Assembly: GCA_949128115.1 (NCBI GenBank)
Contig: OX421966.1
Location: 38,085,042 to 38,149,041 of the forward strand
Length of the DNA: 64,000 nt
Reading direction: 5' to 3'
Source: Anaspis maculata
Taxonomy: Eukaryota > Arthropoda > Insecta > Coleoptera > Scraptiidae
Below, in pieces: positions 1-12,908 of the stretch. The notes beneath the pieces were generated by a model. It did not search any database. It had not been told where the DNA came from and saw nothing but the letters and a program-made list of their open reading frames with translations. Both the position numbers and the translations under genes were made by a program. Each line of letters opens with the position of its first letter. Within the stretch, counting starts at the first letter, position 1.

Positions 1-1652
1 ACGACGAGTCTCGATCCACCTGGAGGATGTAGAGTTGAGACCCCTAGACGATCCAGACCCGATAGAAACGACAGAAACAAGTTATCTCGTTTCGGTATCT
101 CTTGTAACGCAGTGATGGCCTCGGCGAGCGGAGGGTTGGGCTTGGTGAGTTGAGATTGGTGAATGATGATGCGGAGCATAATTTTGTATGGCGTACCAAT
201 CTGGAGTAGAGCGTAAGGAATGGAGTGGTGTAGACGTAGAGTGGCAGCAGCGGAAAGATCGATGGCGCTTCAGCTTCAGCATATAGGACGGTGTCCCACG
301 AAGCAGCGGTGGTGGTAGCCATCAGGACCTATCGCGATCTTGGCGGAAGGAAAGCAAGATATTTGGGCCAGACCGCTACGGGAGCAAAAATGCAAATGAT
401 AGAATCATAGTATTACGGGATGAAATCGTAATTGGAAGTGATTGATTCCGAGGTGGAGATAGTTGGGATTGGGAGAATTAAAAATACAGAATAAACTACA
501 AAAATCAGGTTTATGATCGGGAAAAAAATAAGGTTCAAGAATATTTACAGTTCAACTTGACATGGCGTGTTAACAAAAATAAAGGGGCGTTGCGCAGAGG
601 ACGCCAATAGAAAGGGTGGGCAATACCGCGAGAATTGGGTCACAAACTATAACGTAGGTACCTACCTTTTCGATGACGCTGCGAGAACTCGAAGGGCCCA
701 ACGAAGCTCCAGCGACGACACTGAAACAGAGTACCTACACGAAAAACAACATACTATCGTCCTACCCCAAGGGAAATTGGTGTAGTAAACCGGTATAGCT
801 ACCCCCTAATAACGTCTCAACACGCTAAATGTCAAATAGTTAAGTCATTCAAAAACAGTGAAATAAAAGATAAGAGGCATCACTTGGTTTGCCCACCAAC
901 GAGTCTTGAACGCATGAGCTTCGGGACAACCGCAACGATTAGCAGGATCTTGATAATCTGGACCAAGTGACAACGGTGGTGAGGACGCCGATTGGACGGT
1001 AAGGTAGTGAACTGATTTGGTACCTTTGAAGAATTCCAGAAGCTCACCATACGCTCTGGCATCTGGGACTCAGACGACTCTGACGAGAGAAATAGGACCG
1101 AGACGGTCACTTCAACGAAGTTGGCGATTACTGACAGTTGCTGTCAACCAAAGGCGGCGCGGCGTTCTAGGAGTGGCGTTCAGCGCCGCTTTTCTTAATT
1201 TTGGTTCTTGAGGCACATCACATGACTGGTGGTACTGCTTGCCATCAACAGGAACAGCAGAGAAACACTGAATCGCTACTCGGCCGATTGTTATTGGATC
1301 TTTTTTTGCAGAATCAGCCGGAGCCTCCGAAAATAACAACCAACTCTCTTTTTGTTTTTTTTTTTTGGTTCCCCTGGTTTCATTATTCTGTATCGCCAAG
1401 TCGATTTTTGAAACCGTAACATCAGCAGCTGGAGTAGGATACGAGTAGCAAGGGCAGACAGACACATATTATAATTCCGGATGTCACATTATGGATGAAC
1501 CGAAAAGAAGGAGACGTCGATTACTTCACTACGCAGTTTCCAACGGGACACAGTTGCATCAATGAATATCGCCACAGGATGAAGAGAGAGAAGTCACAAA
1601 GTGTCAACCGCCCCCCGATGATATGCTCACCGGTTCCAGGGGGCGGGTTAAC
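1..1652. other. non-coding host DNA
   Basis: No convincing gene is visible. Open frames are below 120 codons, overlap one another on both strands and show no recognisable motif. The stretch contains a T-run near 1,350-1,365 and otherwise unique-looking sequence. Confidence 0.5.
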
Positions 1653-1788
1653 AACCAGGGGCCCTATTCTTGAAACAAGGAACAGAGTTCACGTGTGTAG
1701 TTGCTAGGCAAGGGCCAATCATAGCTCTCCTTGCATAGCAACACTGCATGAGAACTTTGTTGCCCATTTCAAGAATGAGGCCCCAGGT
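1653..1788. mobile_element. hairpin MITE
   Basis: A 136-bp imperfect palindrome begins aaccaggggcc and ends ggccccaggtt. The arms continue inward with attcttgaaa and its complement and with tagttgctaggcaag against cttgcatagcaaca. This is the form of a short non-autonomous DNA transposon. No clear target duplication was found. Confidence 0.6.
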
Positions 1789-4700
1789 TTGAGGGGGAGT
1801 TTCGTGAGTAGGGGTTCAGCGAAAGACGCTTGCCGGGTCCACACTACTCCGTTGCCACCAAGCCGGAGTGTGCGTGAACAGCATTCTCCCTCTCCCGAAA
1901 AAAAAAATGCTAAGTTGAGATCCTTCGACGAAGAGTTTCGATCCACATCAGCTTTGTCGTCGAAAATGTATGATGGAGTTTACGCGTCTGTTCTGAATCT
2001 GCCTGCATGTGCTGGTATCTGTTCTACTGTCTGCCATCGGTACAGTCACTGTTAAGCCTCATCCTTTGTTGGATACTTCCACAGAAAAGATATTCGAGCC
2101 TTTGGGCCCTCTGGACGTTGCGTTGTGACAGCGGTACCCAGAGAACCAGATCTGGTGGGTTAGATCTGGAAAAATACGAGTGGGTCTCCCCTGCGTTTCC
2201 GAAGCTTCCAGTTCTTCGGGATATGTAAATTTTGAGATCAGCCTGAAAAATCCAATAATTGAATTAAAATAGAGTCGCGTTTGTAATCAGAATCAGTTGA
2301 TGACTGATTAATGGTGCGCATTTAGATTTGGTATCGGGTTAATCTTTCTTGAAGTAATGGCTTTTACGTTCATATTCACATGACGAAGGTGAGGCAGTGA
2401 TGTCTGTGAGAGTAGCTGTTGTAACTTCGTCGTGCGATTTGAGCGACCCTCGTAGACATTTGGGACAGCGGCTTTTATGGCTACGCTACTGTCGCCTCCA
2501 GTTAGCGGCGGTGGCAGCAGCAGTGATGGTAGCTACATGATGAAAGAAAAGCCCGCATGGAATCCGGTGAAAACGAGTGTGTGCCTGGGGGGCGTGCATG
2601 AGGTTGAGTGTGTGTATGTGTAGTTGGTAATATGACATAGTGCTCTCAGGTGGGCCAACACTGGGTATAATATAGCATGTCGCTAGCACTCCAATGCGCC
2701 CCTACATCCTGTTAATGGGAATATATGCATTAAGTTTTCAGGACCTCTCCCTAAATTTATAATGACTAAATCCACAAACTTTGTTAAAACCAACTTTAAA
2801 TTACTCCAGACATGCACTGGTTTACGCCGCCGTCGGTCTACTAGCTAGCTAGCGCGCCCTGTGTTGGCTCCATCCGCACGCGGCTTTTGGTGCCCTAATA
2901 GTTGAGGCATAAGCGGCGGCTCCAAATCTAAAGCCTCCTAGCTCCCGCGCCTGCTTTATTATTAGACCTCCATTCAGCTGGGTCCTGTAATATCACAATA
3001 CAAGCAATTAACGCGGCGGACGGGTTTGATTCGGACAGTTTGACGGTTCGCAGGCGCTCTCTAGGTGGGAAATTCGCTCCGTGTCGTGCAGACGAGGAAA
3101 TTGCTGAACAATCAGTGGCAGAGGCCTTATTAATGGTGCTTGCGAGAGGCGGCAAAGGTTCCTCTAAACACAGCCTATCTATAACAAACTGATTTGTCAG
3201 AGATAGCAGCCACAGAAAGGTATGCATCACAATAGGGTAGGGACCGATTTTTTTTTATTATTTTTTTTTTAAAGTTCACTTCTTGATAAGAAGTGACGCT
3301 ATATGGTCAACAGATTTTTTTTGTAAATTTTCTTGGTAAAATATTCTGAAAGTTTTCGATCATTTCAAATTTGGCGCGATGACGTCACAATCTTTCATAG
3401 GGGGAGAAGCAGGCTTGACAACACTACAGAACTTACTACAAAAAGCACTAGCGTCAACGCTCATAACAGCTGATTGTTATATTGTTAACGCTTTGTGTAT
3501 CTGTGTGGTGATTCGTGTTGTTCAGTTGTTTTGCTTGAAAATATGGAAAGTTGGTAAAATCTTTCATGATTTATGAATATTTCAAAACTACATCAGACTT
3601 CAATTAATGGTTATGTTATGCTGGCAAACGTCAACGTCAACACTGACACACAGGCAACGGAGGTGGGGTCATCCCGGTCATCCCCACCACTGTCAGAAGA
3701 TTGAAACGTCACAGCCCGCCTCACAGCTCGGTAGATTTGAAATCGTTCGCAAAAGTAGCCACTTTCAAGGCAGATTTCAAGACACTTGGATTTTTTCTCG
3801 AATTTTCACGAAGCGTAGTCTTGTTATTAAGGCTCTACATTCGATTAGTATGATTTTTTTTTATATATTTTTCGATGGTGGTCACTACCCATATACTTCA
3901 CTACCCTATTATTGCTGCAATGCATGATTGACAGATTCAAGTATTCAAGGTGAAACTCCCAATTCTTTTGCTTATACGCCTGGATGGGTAGACAACCCAT
4001 TATACTTTTATTTATTCGAATTCATTTGAATTAAATCACCTCTCCCGCTTTTGGTACCACTTGGCCGATGATCATCTAGTATCAGGACGCCATCCTGTTG
4101 TATTTTCTCCTTGTAGTTCGAGGACAGAGCTTTTGAGAGTGTTGAGATCGACCTAACCACCAGTTCTAAGACAATAAGAAACAGAAATTATTTCTCACAA
4201 AAATCAATATATCAACTTCTATATACCATTGCGGATAAAAAAGTAGGTCAGAGACTGACACGGAGTGTACTGATTCGCTCTGCTGACCTGCTGTCATTGT
4301 GACATAAGGCCGAATGTGGTACCTACATTTCATGACAGGCTCTGTTCTACTTATTTTTGTCCGCAATCGTACATTTCAAAGTGGGTAAATAAAGGCTCGG
4401 TGCTATTTCTAACCCTACTTCAACGCTGTTGATTAGGCCATTCAGGTTTCCTAAATTATTCCCTGGAAGATGGGATTTCCTTATAATTATATCAGAGCCG
4501 TCACACATCAATACTCCGACGAACATCTGATTCTACACATTCCTGTTAGGTACTGTTAGAGGTTATGGTTAGGGTAAGGCTCAGCTCCTAGACACTGTGA
4601 AAGAAGTGAGTGAATTTCACGAGCAAGTGGGAACTTTTTACTCTTTTTCTTTCATCTATCTCGTTCCTTACAATCTACAATATAAATTCGTGAGCCGGTG

Positions 4701-5352
4701 AGTGCGGGGCACTTCTTGAGTCTTCTTGTTATGAGTCTCTCCTCAAAGGCTGCGTCTCTTATATCTGGACTATTCTTTCTGCTCCGCTCTTTTCACACTA
4801 GGTTTTCTTTGACCCGTTTTGGAGAAGGATTAGATGTGTCTTTGCGTACTGAACCTATTTTCCACTTTGAATTGCCATTGAATCTCAGACGGATATCGCG
4901 AACGCGAGTATCTAAATAGAGGAAATGTTAAACCTAATTTCTCCCTCCCAAAACTTTGAAACCAATAATAGAGTACGCAAAACAATTACTCAACTCAAAG
5001 TACAAGACTTTGATGTGAAGATCGTTTTGATTGCGCCCCGTACTGTTTTGGGTGAAACGAACATTATTTATCACAAAGATGCTCGCCGAGGAACCAATGC
5101 GAGAAGGCTTCGGAACAACTATTGTCTGTATAAATAAAGCTCAGACCCTAAAATAACTAACCGAGCCCTAACAATTCAATATACAAATGACCTTGACCAT
5201 CGCGTCGTCAAGTGTCCAAGTAATTATACGACCAGCTTCTAATATTTAGATTTTCCATTTCATGACCGGGCTACCAATACCAGATGAATGCTGTTATAAA
5301 ATTATCAGTTTTGCGAGAGCAAACCGGATGTTCCTCTTGGTGGAATTCCCTT
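1789..5352. other. non-coding host DNA
   Basis: No gene, RNA gene or complete transposon was recognised. There are T-runs near 3,250-3,270 and scattered short open frames (all under about 110 codons) without family motifs. Confidence 0.45.
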
Positions 5353-5354
5353 TA

Positions 5355-8300
5355 GGCGAGCGGCCGTTAGCGAAAAACGTGCATTTTAAGGGGTTGAGTG
5401 ACCACGGGCGTACAACAACAATTTTTGATTTTCAATAGTAAGTACTATTAGATGGGGGTGTGCCGCCTGTGAATTTTTTTCGAAATCGCCCCATGGGAAC
5501 TCTCGTCAGGGCCCCATTTCCATCTTTTTTTTAAAGTCATCTTTTCTTCATTTTTTGCATTTGGCAGCTCATAACTCAGCGACTATTGATGATAAAGCGA
5601 AGATTCTTTCACCAATACGATGTCTGGATATTACAAATACCCTCCACATTACTTTTGTGTTACACTTCGTGATAATAACCTTCCTGGACCATAAAAACAT
5701 AAGAGGTGCAGAAATACGTCACAAGAACTTTGATATGCGGGAAGCTATATCAATTTCTCAAAATATGTGCACATATATGCGAGAACATATGTAGAGAATA
5801 CTCCAAAGATGTTTTTGGGAAAAGGGCGTTGCAACAGGATTCTTGGTTTTTGAATTATGATTTTTTCAAAATCCGACACTGATATATGCGAGCGGCCGAG
5901 CGGCCAAATTGGCGCGAAACGAGGATTTTCATCAATTTCATTGTAAAAACATCACAGTATGAGCCATTACAGCGGTCTTTTTTGTGCTTCACCTAGTAGT
6001 AGGTAGCTCAAGGTCCAACTAGACTTCAACCAAAGGTTCAACCTAAGGTTCAACCTGAACTACCGTTTCCGTTAAACCGTTCTAAGGAGTCGTCTACTCC
6101 ACTGCAACATTTTGGAACAAAAACTTGTATTGCAGTGATTTCTGTATGGATTTTATGTAAACCTCAGCTTTCGATTATTATTATTATATTGTGTGTCTAT
6201 TTCAACATGGTGACCTCTCTTCCGAATGCTGGCCGTACTTGTCAAATAAAATGGCTCGACACTACACACAAAGGTCAATAACAGCTTCAAAGCTTCATAA
6301 TAGATCGCCTTGAATCGAGAAATAATGATCGAAACTTCTATGCACCTATACTATAAGAAACTCAAGCCCGAAGACGTTTTTGCCGACATGATGGATGAGG
6401 AGATTACTAATTACCATTCGCCAAGGTGGATTAAATGTTCAGAAAAATGTCTCGCTCGTCGCTCGAGGTCCTATTTCATCGGTGAGCGCTAGCTTTGTCA
6501 AAAAATCAAAATGATGTCAATTAAAAAAAGTCTCAAGTTATCCCACCACATCCGTTCCATTTACAACACTTTGTGTCGGTTTGTGTCAACTGAAGTCGGC
6601 TTGTGTTAGCTTGTGTCGATGACACACAGCAACACAAATCAAATGGAACGCATTTGTGCCGATTTGTGTCGACACAAGTCGACTTGTGTCGGTAAATGGA
6701 AAGCGCCCAATAACAGCAGCAAAATCCAAATTGTTCTGGAGCGAGTGAAGTCGTGCATGACCATCAGGCTCTTTGTCTGAGATAGGTACATACAACGACC
6801 GTACAACGACCGTGTGTTTGGTGGATGGCTGAAATGCCTCAAAATAATTATTACTGAAAAGCGTTGCAGACATTTGACGACTGAAGTCGACACTGTCTTG
6901 GAAAAATAACAAGGTTTCTTAATGCCAGCAAAGTTCACTTAATTTTTGATCGGTACGACGGCGACGATTCGCGACATAAAATTCGCAAGTTTCTAGAACA
7001 AATACGTTGCTATGCTACCAAAGAAAAGCAGGTCTATGAAATCCAGAGAATTCAGTCGACACCAAACTGGAGATTATTTTTTATCGTGAGAAAGAACAAG
7101 AGCGATTCGTGTGACTTCTTGTCTCAATGAATCTCGCAATGAATAGAGTAGGATAATGCGCCAAAAACAGTTTGGAGAATGACCACCTTGGAGAAAACTT
7201 TTGGGAAGCTTTGCAGGATTGCAGGTCGTTTAATCCTTCAACAGAGTGCAATACCTACAGTGTCAGCAATGTATGGCGTGGGCAAGAAATAAGCCTTTCA
7301 AGCGACAAGGAGAATGAAAATATCTGTTGGATCTGTCACCTCACTTCTTAGCGTCCTATCACTCCTATCATCACCCAACATATATCATTGACCGATAAAG
7401 TTTTGGAAGCAAGAAAATTTATTGTTTTTGTCTAAGATGCAAGCAGAAAACATGCCACCGATCATGGATCCGTAAATGATCTCCCGGCACAACTGGCTGT
7501 AAATAGCGGAAACAACATTGACAGAGTTCCACTCTCGGAACCTGCATTAAATTTAAGCAACATGTGGCATATGAGCTTCATGACAAGCACAATCATGCAT
7601 GAAGGACTCGATGAAGGAAAAGCTTCGTCACCCGAAAGTAGTATGGAACCCTCCTAACTAGTGAAAAACTGCGGTTAGATGATCAAAATTTCAAAGGTCA
7701 CACCAGCATAGAGTTGGAATTTCTTCAGAATTGATTATCTTTGCAATTTCCATGGGAAGAAACCTTGTAAAACCATCTCCCTTTGCCCATGCGAGGCAAT
7801 TGGAATGTTATGCTCTGAAGTCTGCGGTCCTGTGCTGCTCGTAATTTATGTAGGTAATAATAATAATCATTAAAAAGACACAAAGTGTGATAGGGGTGCC
7901 TACCTATGGAAGGTTATGAAGAGGTAGAAGGTAACTGACATTGAGTCTCAAAGAGGAATCGAAGTTTATACATAAAAAATCCACATCAAAATCACTGCAA
8001 TACAAGTTTTTGTTCCAAAATGTTGCAGTGGAGTAGACGACTTCTTAGAACGGTTTAACGGAAACGGTAGTTCAGGTTGACCCTTTGGTTGAAGTCTAGT
8101 TGAACCTTGAGCTACCTACTACTAGGTGAAGCACAAAAAAAACCGCTGTTGTGGCTCATACTGTGATGTTTTTTCAACGACATTGATGAAAATCCTCGTT
8201 TAGCGCCAATTTGGCCGCTCGGCCGCTCGCATATATCAGTGTCGGATTTTGAAAAAATCATAATTCAAAAACCAAAAAACCTGCTGCAACGCCCTTTTCC

Positions 8301-8750
8301 CAAAAACATCTTTGGAGTATTCTCTACATATGTTCTCGCATATATGTGCACATATTTTGAGAATTTGATATGGCTTTCCGCATATCAAAGTTCTTGTGAC
8401 GTATTTCTGCACCTCTTATGTTTTTATGGTCCTGGAAGGTTATTATCACGAAATGCAACACAAAAGTGATGTGGAGGGTATAAGTAATATCCAGACATCG
8501 TATTGGTTAAAGAATCTTCGCTTTGTTATCAATAGTCGCTGAGTTATGAGCTGCCGAATGCAAAAAATGAAGAAAATATGACTTTGAAAAAAAGATGGGA
8601 ATGGGGCCCTGACAAGAGTTCCCATGGGGCGATTTCGAAAAAAATTCACAGGCGGCACACCCCCATCTAGTACTTACTATTGAAAATCAAAAATCGTTGT
8701 TGTACGCCCGTGGTCACTATAGCTCGAAAAATAGGGAACGGCCGCTCGCC
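5355..8750. mobile_element. 3.4-kb DNA transposon with ~0.8-kb inverted repeats
   Basis: The left end ggcgagcggccgtt is mirrored at the right end as aacggccgctcgcc, each flanked by TA (5,353-5,354 and 8,751-8,752). The arms run about 5,355-6,163 and 7,962-8,750 with several percent divergence. Both arms carry a second GAGCGGCC doublet (near 5,890 and 8,215). The 1.8-kb interior (6,164-7,961) has only short open frames and a patch of TTGTGTCG repeats (6,560-6,695). I see no transposase motif, so it is probably non-autonomous or decayed. TA duplication and long repeats suggest the Tc1/mariner superfamily or a relative, which is inference. Confidence 0.8.
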
Positions 8751-8752
8751 TA

Positions 8753-9345
8753 CTTGTGTAGCATCCATCAATAACATTTATTCTCTTGTATTCAAAAGTC
8801 CAACGAACATAGAAATTTGAATAACTGCAATTGCATGCACTCTAGAACGAAGTCATTAGTTTCAGATGGGAAGGGTTGTTTTTTTGAACTGATTTTTTTA
8901 ACAAATGCGACTCTACGGAAGGGTCTGAACTTTGATATAACTGAGCGCGATTTCATTTGGTTTCAATTATTTTTTCGGGTTTCTCAGAATTCAGCAAAGC
9001 GTGAGTTTCTAGAACTCTCCTACCAGATCTGGCTCTCTGTTTACCGCGGACATGACGCAAATCACCCAAAAGAGCACAAGGGTTCTAACGCCTTTTTTGT
9101 GAAAGATACCCACAAGGGATGATGCAGAAATGTGACTCAATGCTCAATTGCAGGGCAGACACTAGCACAATATGTAGGCGAATTCAGAATACAGGCGCAA
9201 GAGCTGCTCCCAAGTTCTAACGCCAAACCACTAGATCCCGGAATCCCGCTTTCTGAGACAACAGGCGTCGACAGAAGGTAACACACTCCGAGGCTCATGG
9301 ATTCCAAGCATCCAAGCTCCGAGTTCTCGCGGCACAGCTCAGCTG
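8753..9345. other. non-coding host DNA
   Basis: No recognisable gene or repeat is visible. A 101-codon plus-strand frame at 8,817-9,122 has no family motif. Confidence 0.4.
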
Positions 9346-9484
9346 AGGGAGGCCAGGACTCATCTGTAAAGGGTTCAAAACGCATTTCAGTGGAGGCCAG
9401 GACTCACCCATAAAGGGAGTCAAGACGCATCTAGGTACGTGGACGACAGGGCTCAACCGTAAAGGGAATCCGGGCTCATCCTAG
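9346..9484. repeat. ~46-bp tandem repeat, three units
   Basis: Three degenerate units share the core ccaggactcaxxxxtaaaggg (near 9,352, 9,397 and 9,448) followed by aagacgcat or similar. They are diverged, so the array is old. Confidence 0.55.
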
Positions 9485-10329
9485 AGGAGCTTGTCGGCGA
9501 TGGATATGAGTGTTCGGAGCCGCTTCTTTCTGTCTACTTGTTCCACTTCATGACGAATTACAGGACAACGGGATTAACCAGGCACCAGCAGCAGGGCAGC
9601 AGGGGCCGCGGGAGCGGCATGATCATGATGTGCGGGTCTCGTACAACGACATGCACCGCTTGAATGTAGTTGTACGATGTCGAGAGTGTAGATGTAGGGG
9701 CATTATATCAGGTTATAGAAATTTGCTCAATTCCTTCGTACATTATTAATTTAACAGCTAGCGCCCTCTTTCATCCATCGCCCAAATCAAAGCTTCAGCT
9801 GATCCGATCATACAAATATTTATTCATTTTTCTCGTCCTATTTTGCCGTAAATTACGTACGGTGGGCTCCACAGGGTTGCCTATAGAATATCAGGAAGAC
9901 GTTAGCAGTTTTTCAGAGTCATCCATTCTAGGGTTACCAACCATACTCTTTAACACCAGAGGCGATTTGGGCTAGCGCGCTTCTCCTGCAAGAGGCGCTG
10001 GCGTCGCAATTCTCTCAAGACCCGAACGATTAAATACAGTGTAGAAACCGTTAGACTCAAATTTTGTACAGTGGATTTCGCTGGTAAAATAGGCTCTAGT
10101 GTACAAAATACTTTCGTGTATTGCTGGTAGCGGATACGCTTTTCGTATGCAATTCAATAGAATGTCATTGTGACACTTAGCGGTCCTCGACTGTCGCCAC
10201 TGGAAAAATGGGCAATAAATTTGGGCCGCCCCCCCCTCCTCCCAGTGCCTAAAAAAAAAACGAAACTTGAATTTGAAGAAAGAACTTCACCACTTGGCGA
10301 CGAAACAGTGTTTGCTAGAAAAAGGAGTG
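9485..10329. other. non-coding host DNA
   Basis: Nothing is recognised here. The stretch leads into the transposase pseudogene; a 60-codon frame at 10,170-10,352 overlaps its first part but does not match the family. Confidence 0.4.
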
Positions 10330-10610
10330 TGTTTATTGCAGTTCGCAAATAGACAATCCCGAGGAACAAGTTGAAACCATCAGCAATGGAACTGCCGAGA
10401 GAAATGCAGAAACAGCAGTAAGTACAAAGTATAATTCCATTTTTTATTTAACTGGCTCAATACCCAAATGGTGAAAGAGGTTTCTGGATTAAGTGAGAAA
10501 GTTATTCAATTTTGATATAAAAACAGCAAATCAAATTTTTATCCCTCTACGGTGCAACGGTTTAAATATTCTTTTCAAAACAACCAAAACCAAACCCAAA
10601 ACCTTAGTCG

Positions 10611-10797
10611 AAGTGCCCACGGACACATTTGGGCCACCCATATGCTCCATGGGGATATGCGCAATCTACATACATATACCCATATGTACCATGGTCGCAA
10701 TGGGCACGCACATCCTCATGGTGCACATGGGATACAGTTGGAATATGCCCACGGTGCATTTTGCATGACTGCATGGCCCAAATGTGCCCATATACAC
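10611..10797. repeat. inverted repeat in pseudogene intron
   Basis: The segment opens with cacatttgggcca and closes with tggcccaaatgtg. Between them are many ATATG, CCATGG and GTGCAC palindromes. It may be a small MITE inserted in the intron. Confidence 0.4.
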
Positions 10798-11536
10798 ATT
10801 TCCACTAGGAACTGAAGAATATGAATGTCAGAAGTGAATAAGAGGTTGTATATTACATTTGCCCTTGAAATTAACTACCTTCAAATAAAAATGTTCTTTT
10901 CCACAGAATGACCACCTGATGGAAATTGAAAGTTTTGAAGACAGCCAAGATTTGATTCCTGCAATTAATGACTCTGATGAAGATCAACAAAATACGAAGG
11001 AAAACATTTTTGAATCAGCTCTACTTGGGAACATGATTGTCAATCTGGAATACGTTTTAAGTTGGGCTATATATCACTCCAACCAACATGAGCATTCCAA
11101 AAATTGTTCTGGTATATTGTTCCCAAACAGTGACAACGTATTGGTTTGGTTTGTGTTGTAGAACTTTACCGCACAGGATGTCGTGAAATTATTCATAAAA
11201 GTACCGAAGACATGCTAATATCGACAAATCGGTCATAAACACGAGAGTCGTGTGGGGCAGACTCGCAACTGGTAGAACTTATGGCTACTTGAAGGAATTT
11301 TCAAGCTGTGTTGACATATCAGCATTGAAAAATCCAAGTTTGAAAGTATAGAAAACCAACTGGAAGAGGTACCTATTACGTTTTATCAACAAAGCAACTA
11401 AGAGTTAATATTTTTATATTTTGGTTTGGAACGATCAGCTGGTGAAAAACATGGAAGAAGCTACAAAGGAATAAGCTACCGTAGCAAAAGACAAAGGGGC
11501 CTTGATCCTGATGAAGTTCCTTTCATCACAGTTTAA

Positions 11537-12108
11537 CGTATGGTCCGAAAGTTTTGGGAATTTTTTCAAAAGCTAATAACTTTTTTTTGATAGTTTTAAT
11601 TTTGTAACTCAATATTGCAAAAACTAGCGTCATCTTTAACAATTTCAAATTCGTATTCAACATATTGAAGATGGGCCATTATCTTTGATGGCTCTCGGTT
11701 TTCTTCTGCCATGTTCGATCATTCTCTGGACAACAGCAGGATTAATTTCTCAGAGCTCCTGCCTCCCAATGTACCGCAAGCTCGACCAATATAAGATTTT
11801 TGGTAAGTATTGAGCAGGATAGTATACGACAAGGGATGGGAAGCTGCGAATGAAGACCAATTACGACGTCACATTTTTCAATAACATTGGAGAATTTCGC
11901 ATTTGACAAATTGATACAGAAAATCATGGAACATGGCAGAAGATAATTGAAATCCATCGAAGATAATGGTCCATTTTCAATATGTTGAATATGAATTTGT
12001 TATTGTTATATATGATGTTAATTTTTGCAATATCATGTACGAAAATAAAGACTATTCAGAAAAAGTTATTAGCTTGGAACTATTTCCCAAAACTTTCGGA
12101 CCATACGT
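11537..12108. mobile_element. ~570-bp MITE with TA duplication
   Basis: Terminal repeats start ACGTATGGTCCGAAAG (left) and end as the complement (right), flanked by TA on both sides. The arms extend about 160 bp and include two well-matched stretches around AACATATTGAAxATGG. The element sits inside the Mutator-like pseudogene, between the DPDEVPFITV block and the RSYGHNYNAASG block, so it is younger than that gene. Confidence 0.75.
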
Positions 12109-12180
12109 TACTTAGACGGGAAATGAAATATGAGGTCATATGGTCATAATTACAACGCTGCATCCGGAGTGGTAGGGTAG

Positions 12181-12902
12181 GTAAATATATTGTCACGAGT
12201 AGAAAAGGGTCTATTCCTTTGCTACTCGTGGACTGAGAGCTCACTCTTCACTTATTGTTTTGCACAGCTGAAACGGGAAGGTAAATGGAACTCGAGCATG
12301 CTAACATAATACAAGTTTATTAATTATTATAAAATAATTCCACATCACACTACTTACATGACTATTACAAACTTGGGACTGAGGGCACAACCTCAGTCCC
12401 TTGAACCGACGGTCTGCCTTCAACCCGCAGTACTTCTTCCTACCACCGAACCAGTCGAGTCATGATCATCGAATCCCGGTTGATGAATCCATCCCCGTGT
12501 GCCCGCGTATGTAAGTCTAATCCGAATCGACCAATCAAGTCGATGCTCGTTTCCTCCTGCTTGGTGAACCTGGCATACCACGGCGGTTATGAACTAAGAA
12601 TTGTGCTGCCCTTGCAGCATTCATCAGCATCTCCTGTGGCAGCTCGTTGTTTTTGCTGAAGGCGATTTATGAATTATTATAATTTATACCCAATAAAATA
12701 ATTCGTACTTAAGAGATGAGCCTTTCGTTATGGCCCTTCCGTCATATTCATGACAATATAAAGCCATTATTCATAATTGATCAGAATGATATAGGTCTCA
12801 TAATAGCATTGAATATATTTAATTTCAGGCCGCAACTATTGGAAAATAACCAAAAAAGTGTTATATGTACCTAGCTAGATGTTGGCAACAAATTTTGAAT
12901 AA
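12181..12902. other. non-coding host DNA
   Basis: AT-rich sequence without a gene. A TAATTATTATAAAATAATT-like patch occurs at 12,318-12,336 and again near 12,670. No function is assigned. Confidence 0.4.
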
Positions 12903-12908
12903 TTTGTA

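Larger units (their letters stand above)
10330..12180 (+). pseudogene. Mutator-like transposase pseudogene, spliced, split by a MITE
   Basis: Several exon-like blocks in order resemble the Mutator-like transposase domain family common in insect genomes. An acidic N-terminal exon ends at donor GTAAGT (10,418). A second exon starts after ttttccacag (10,907) and contains the segment NLEYVLSWAIYHSNQH. A block near 11,215-11,350 reads INTRVVWGRLATGRTYGYLK followed by EFSSCVDI. A block at 11,440-11,535 contains NMEEATKE then a stop, followed in another frame by DPDEVPFITV. After the MITE, 12,140-12,180 reads RSYGHNYNAASGVV. Frameshifts between blocks, the internal stop and the insertion make it a pseudogene. 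The first intron (10,418-10,906) holds an inverted repeat. Family assignment rests on remembered conserved phrases. Confidence 0.65.
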
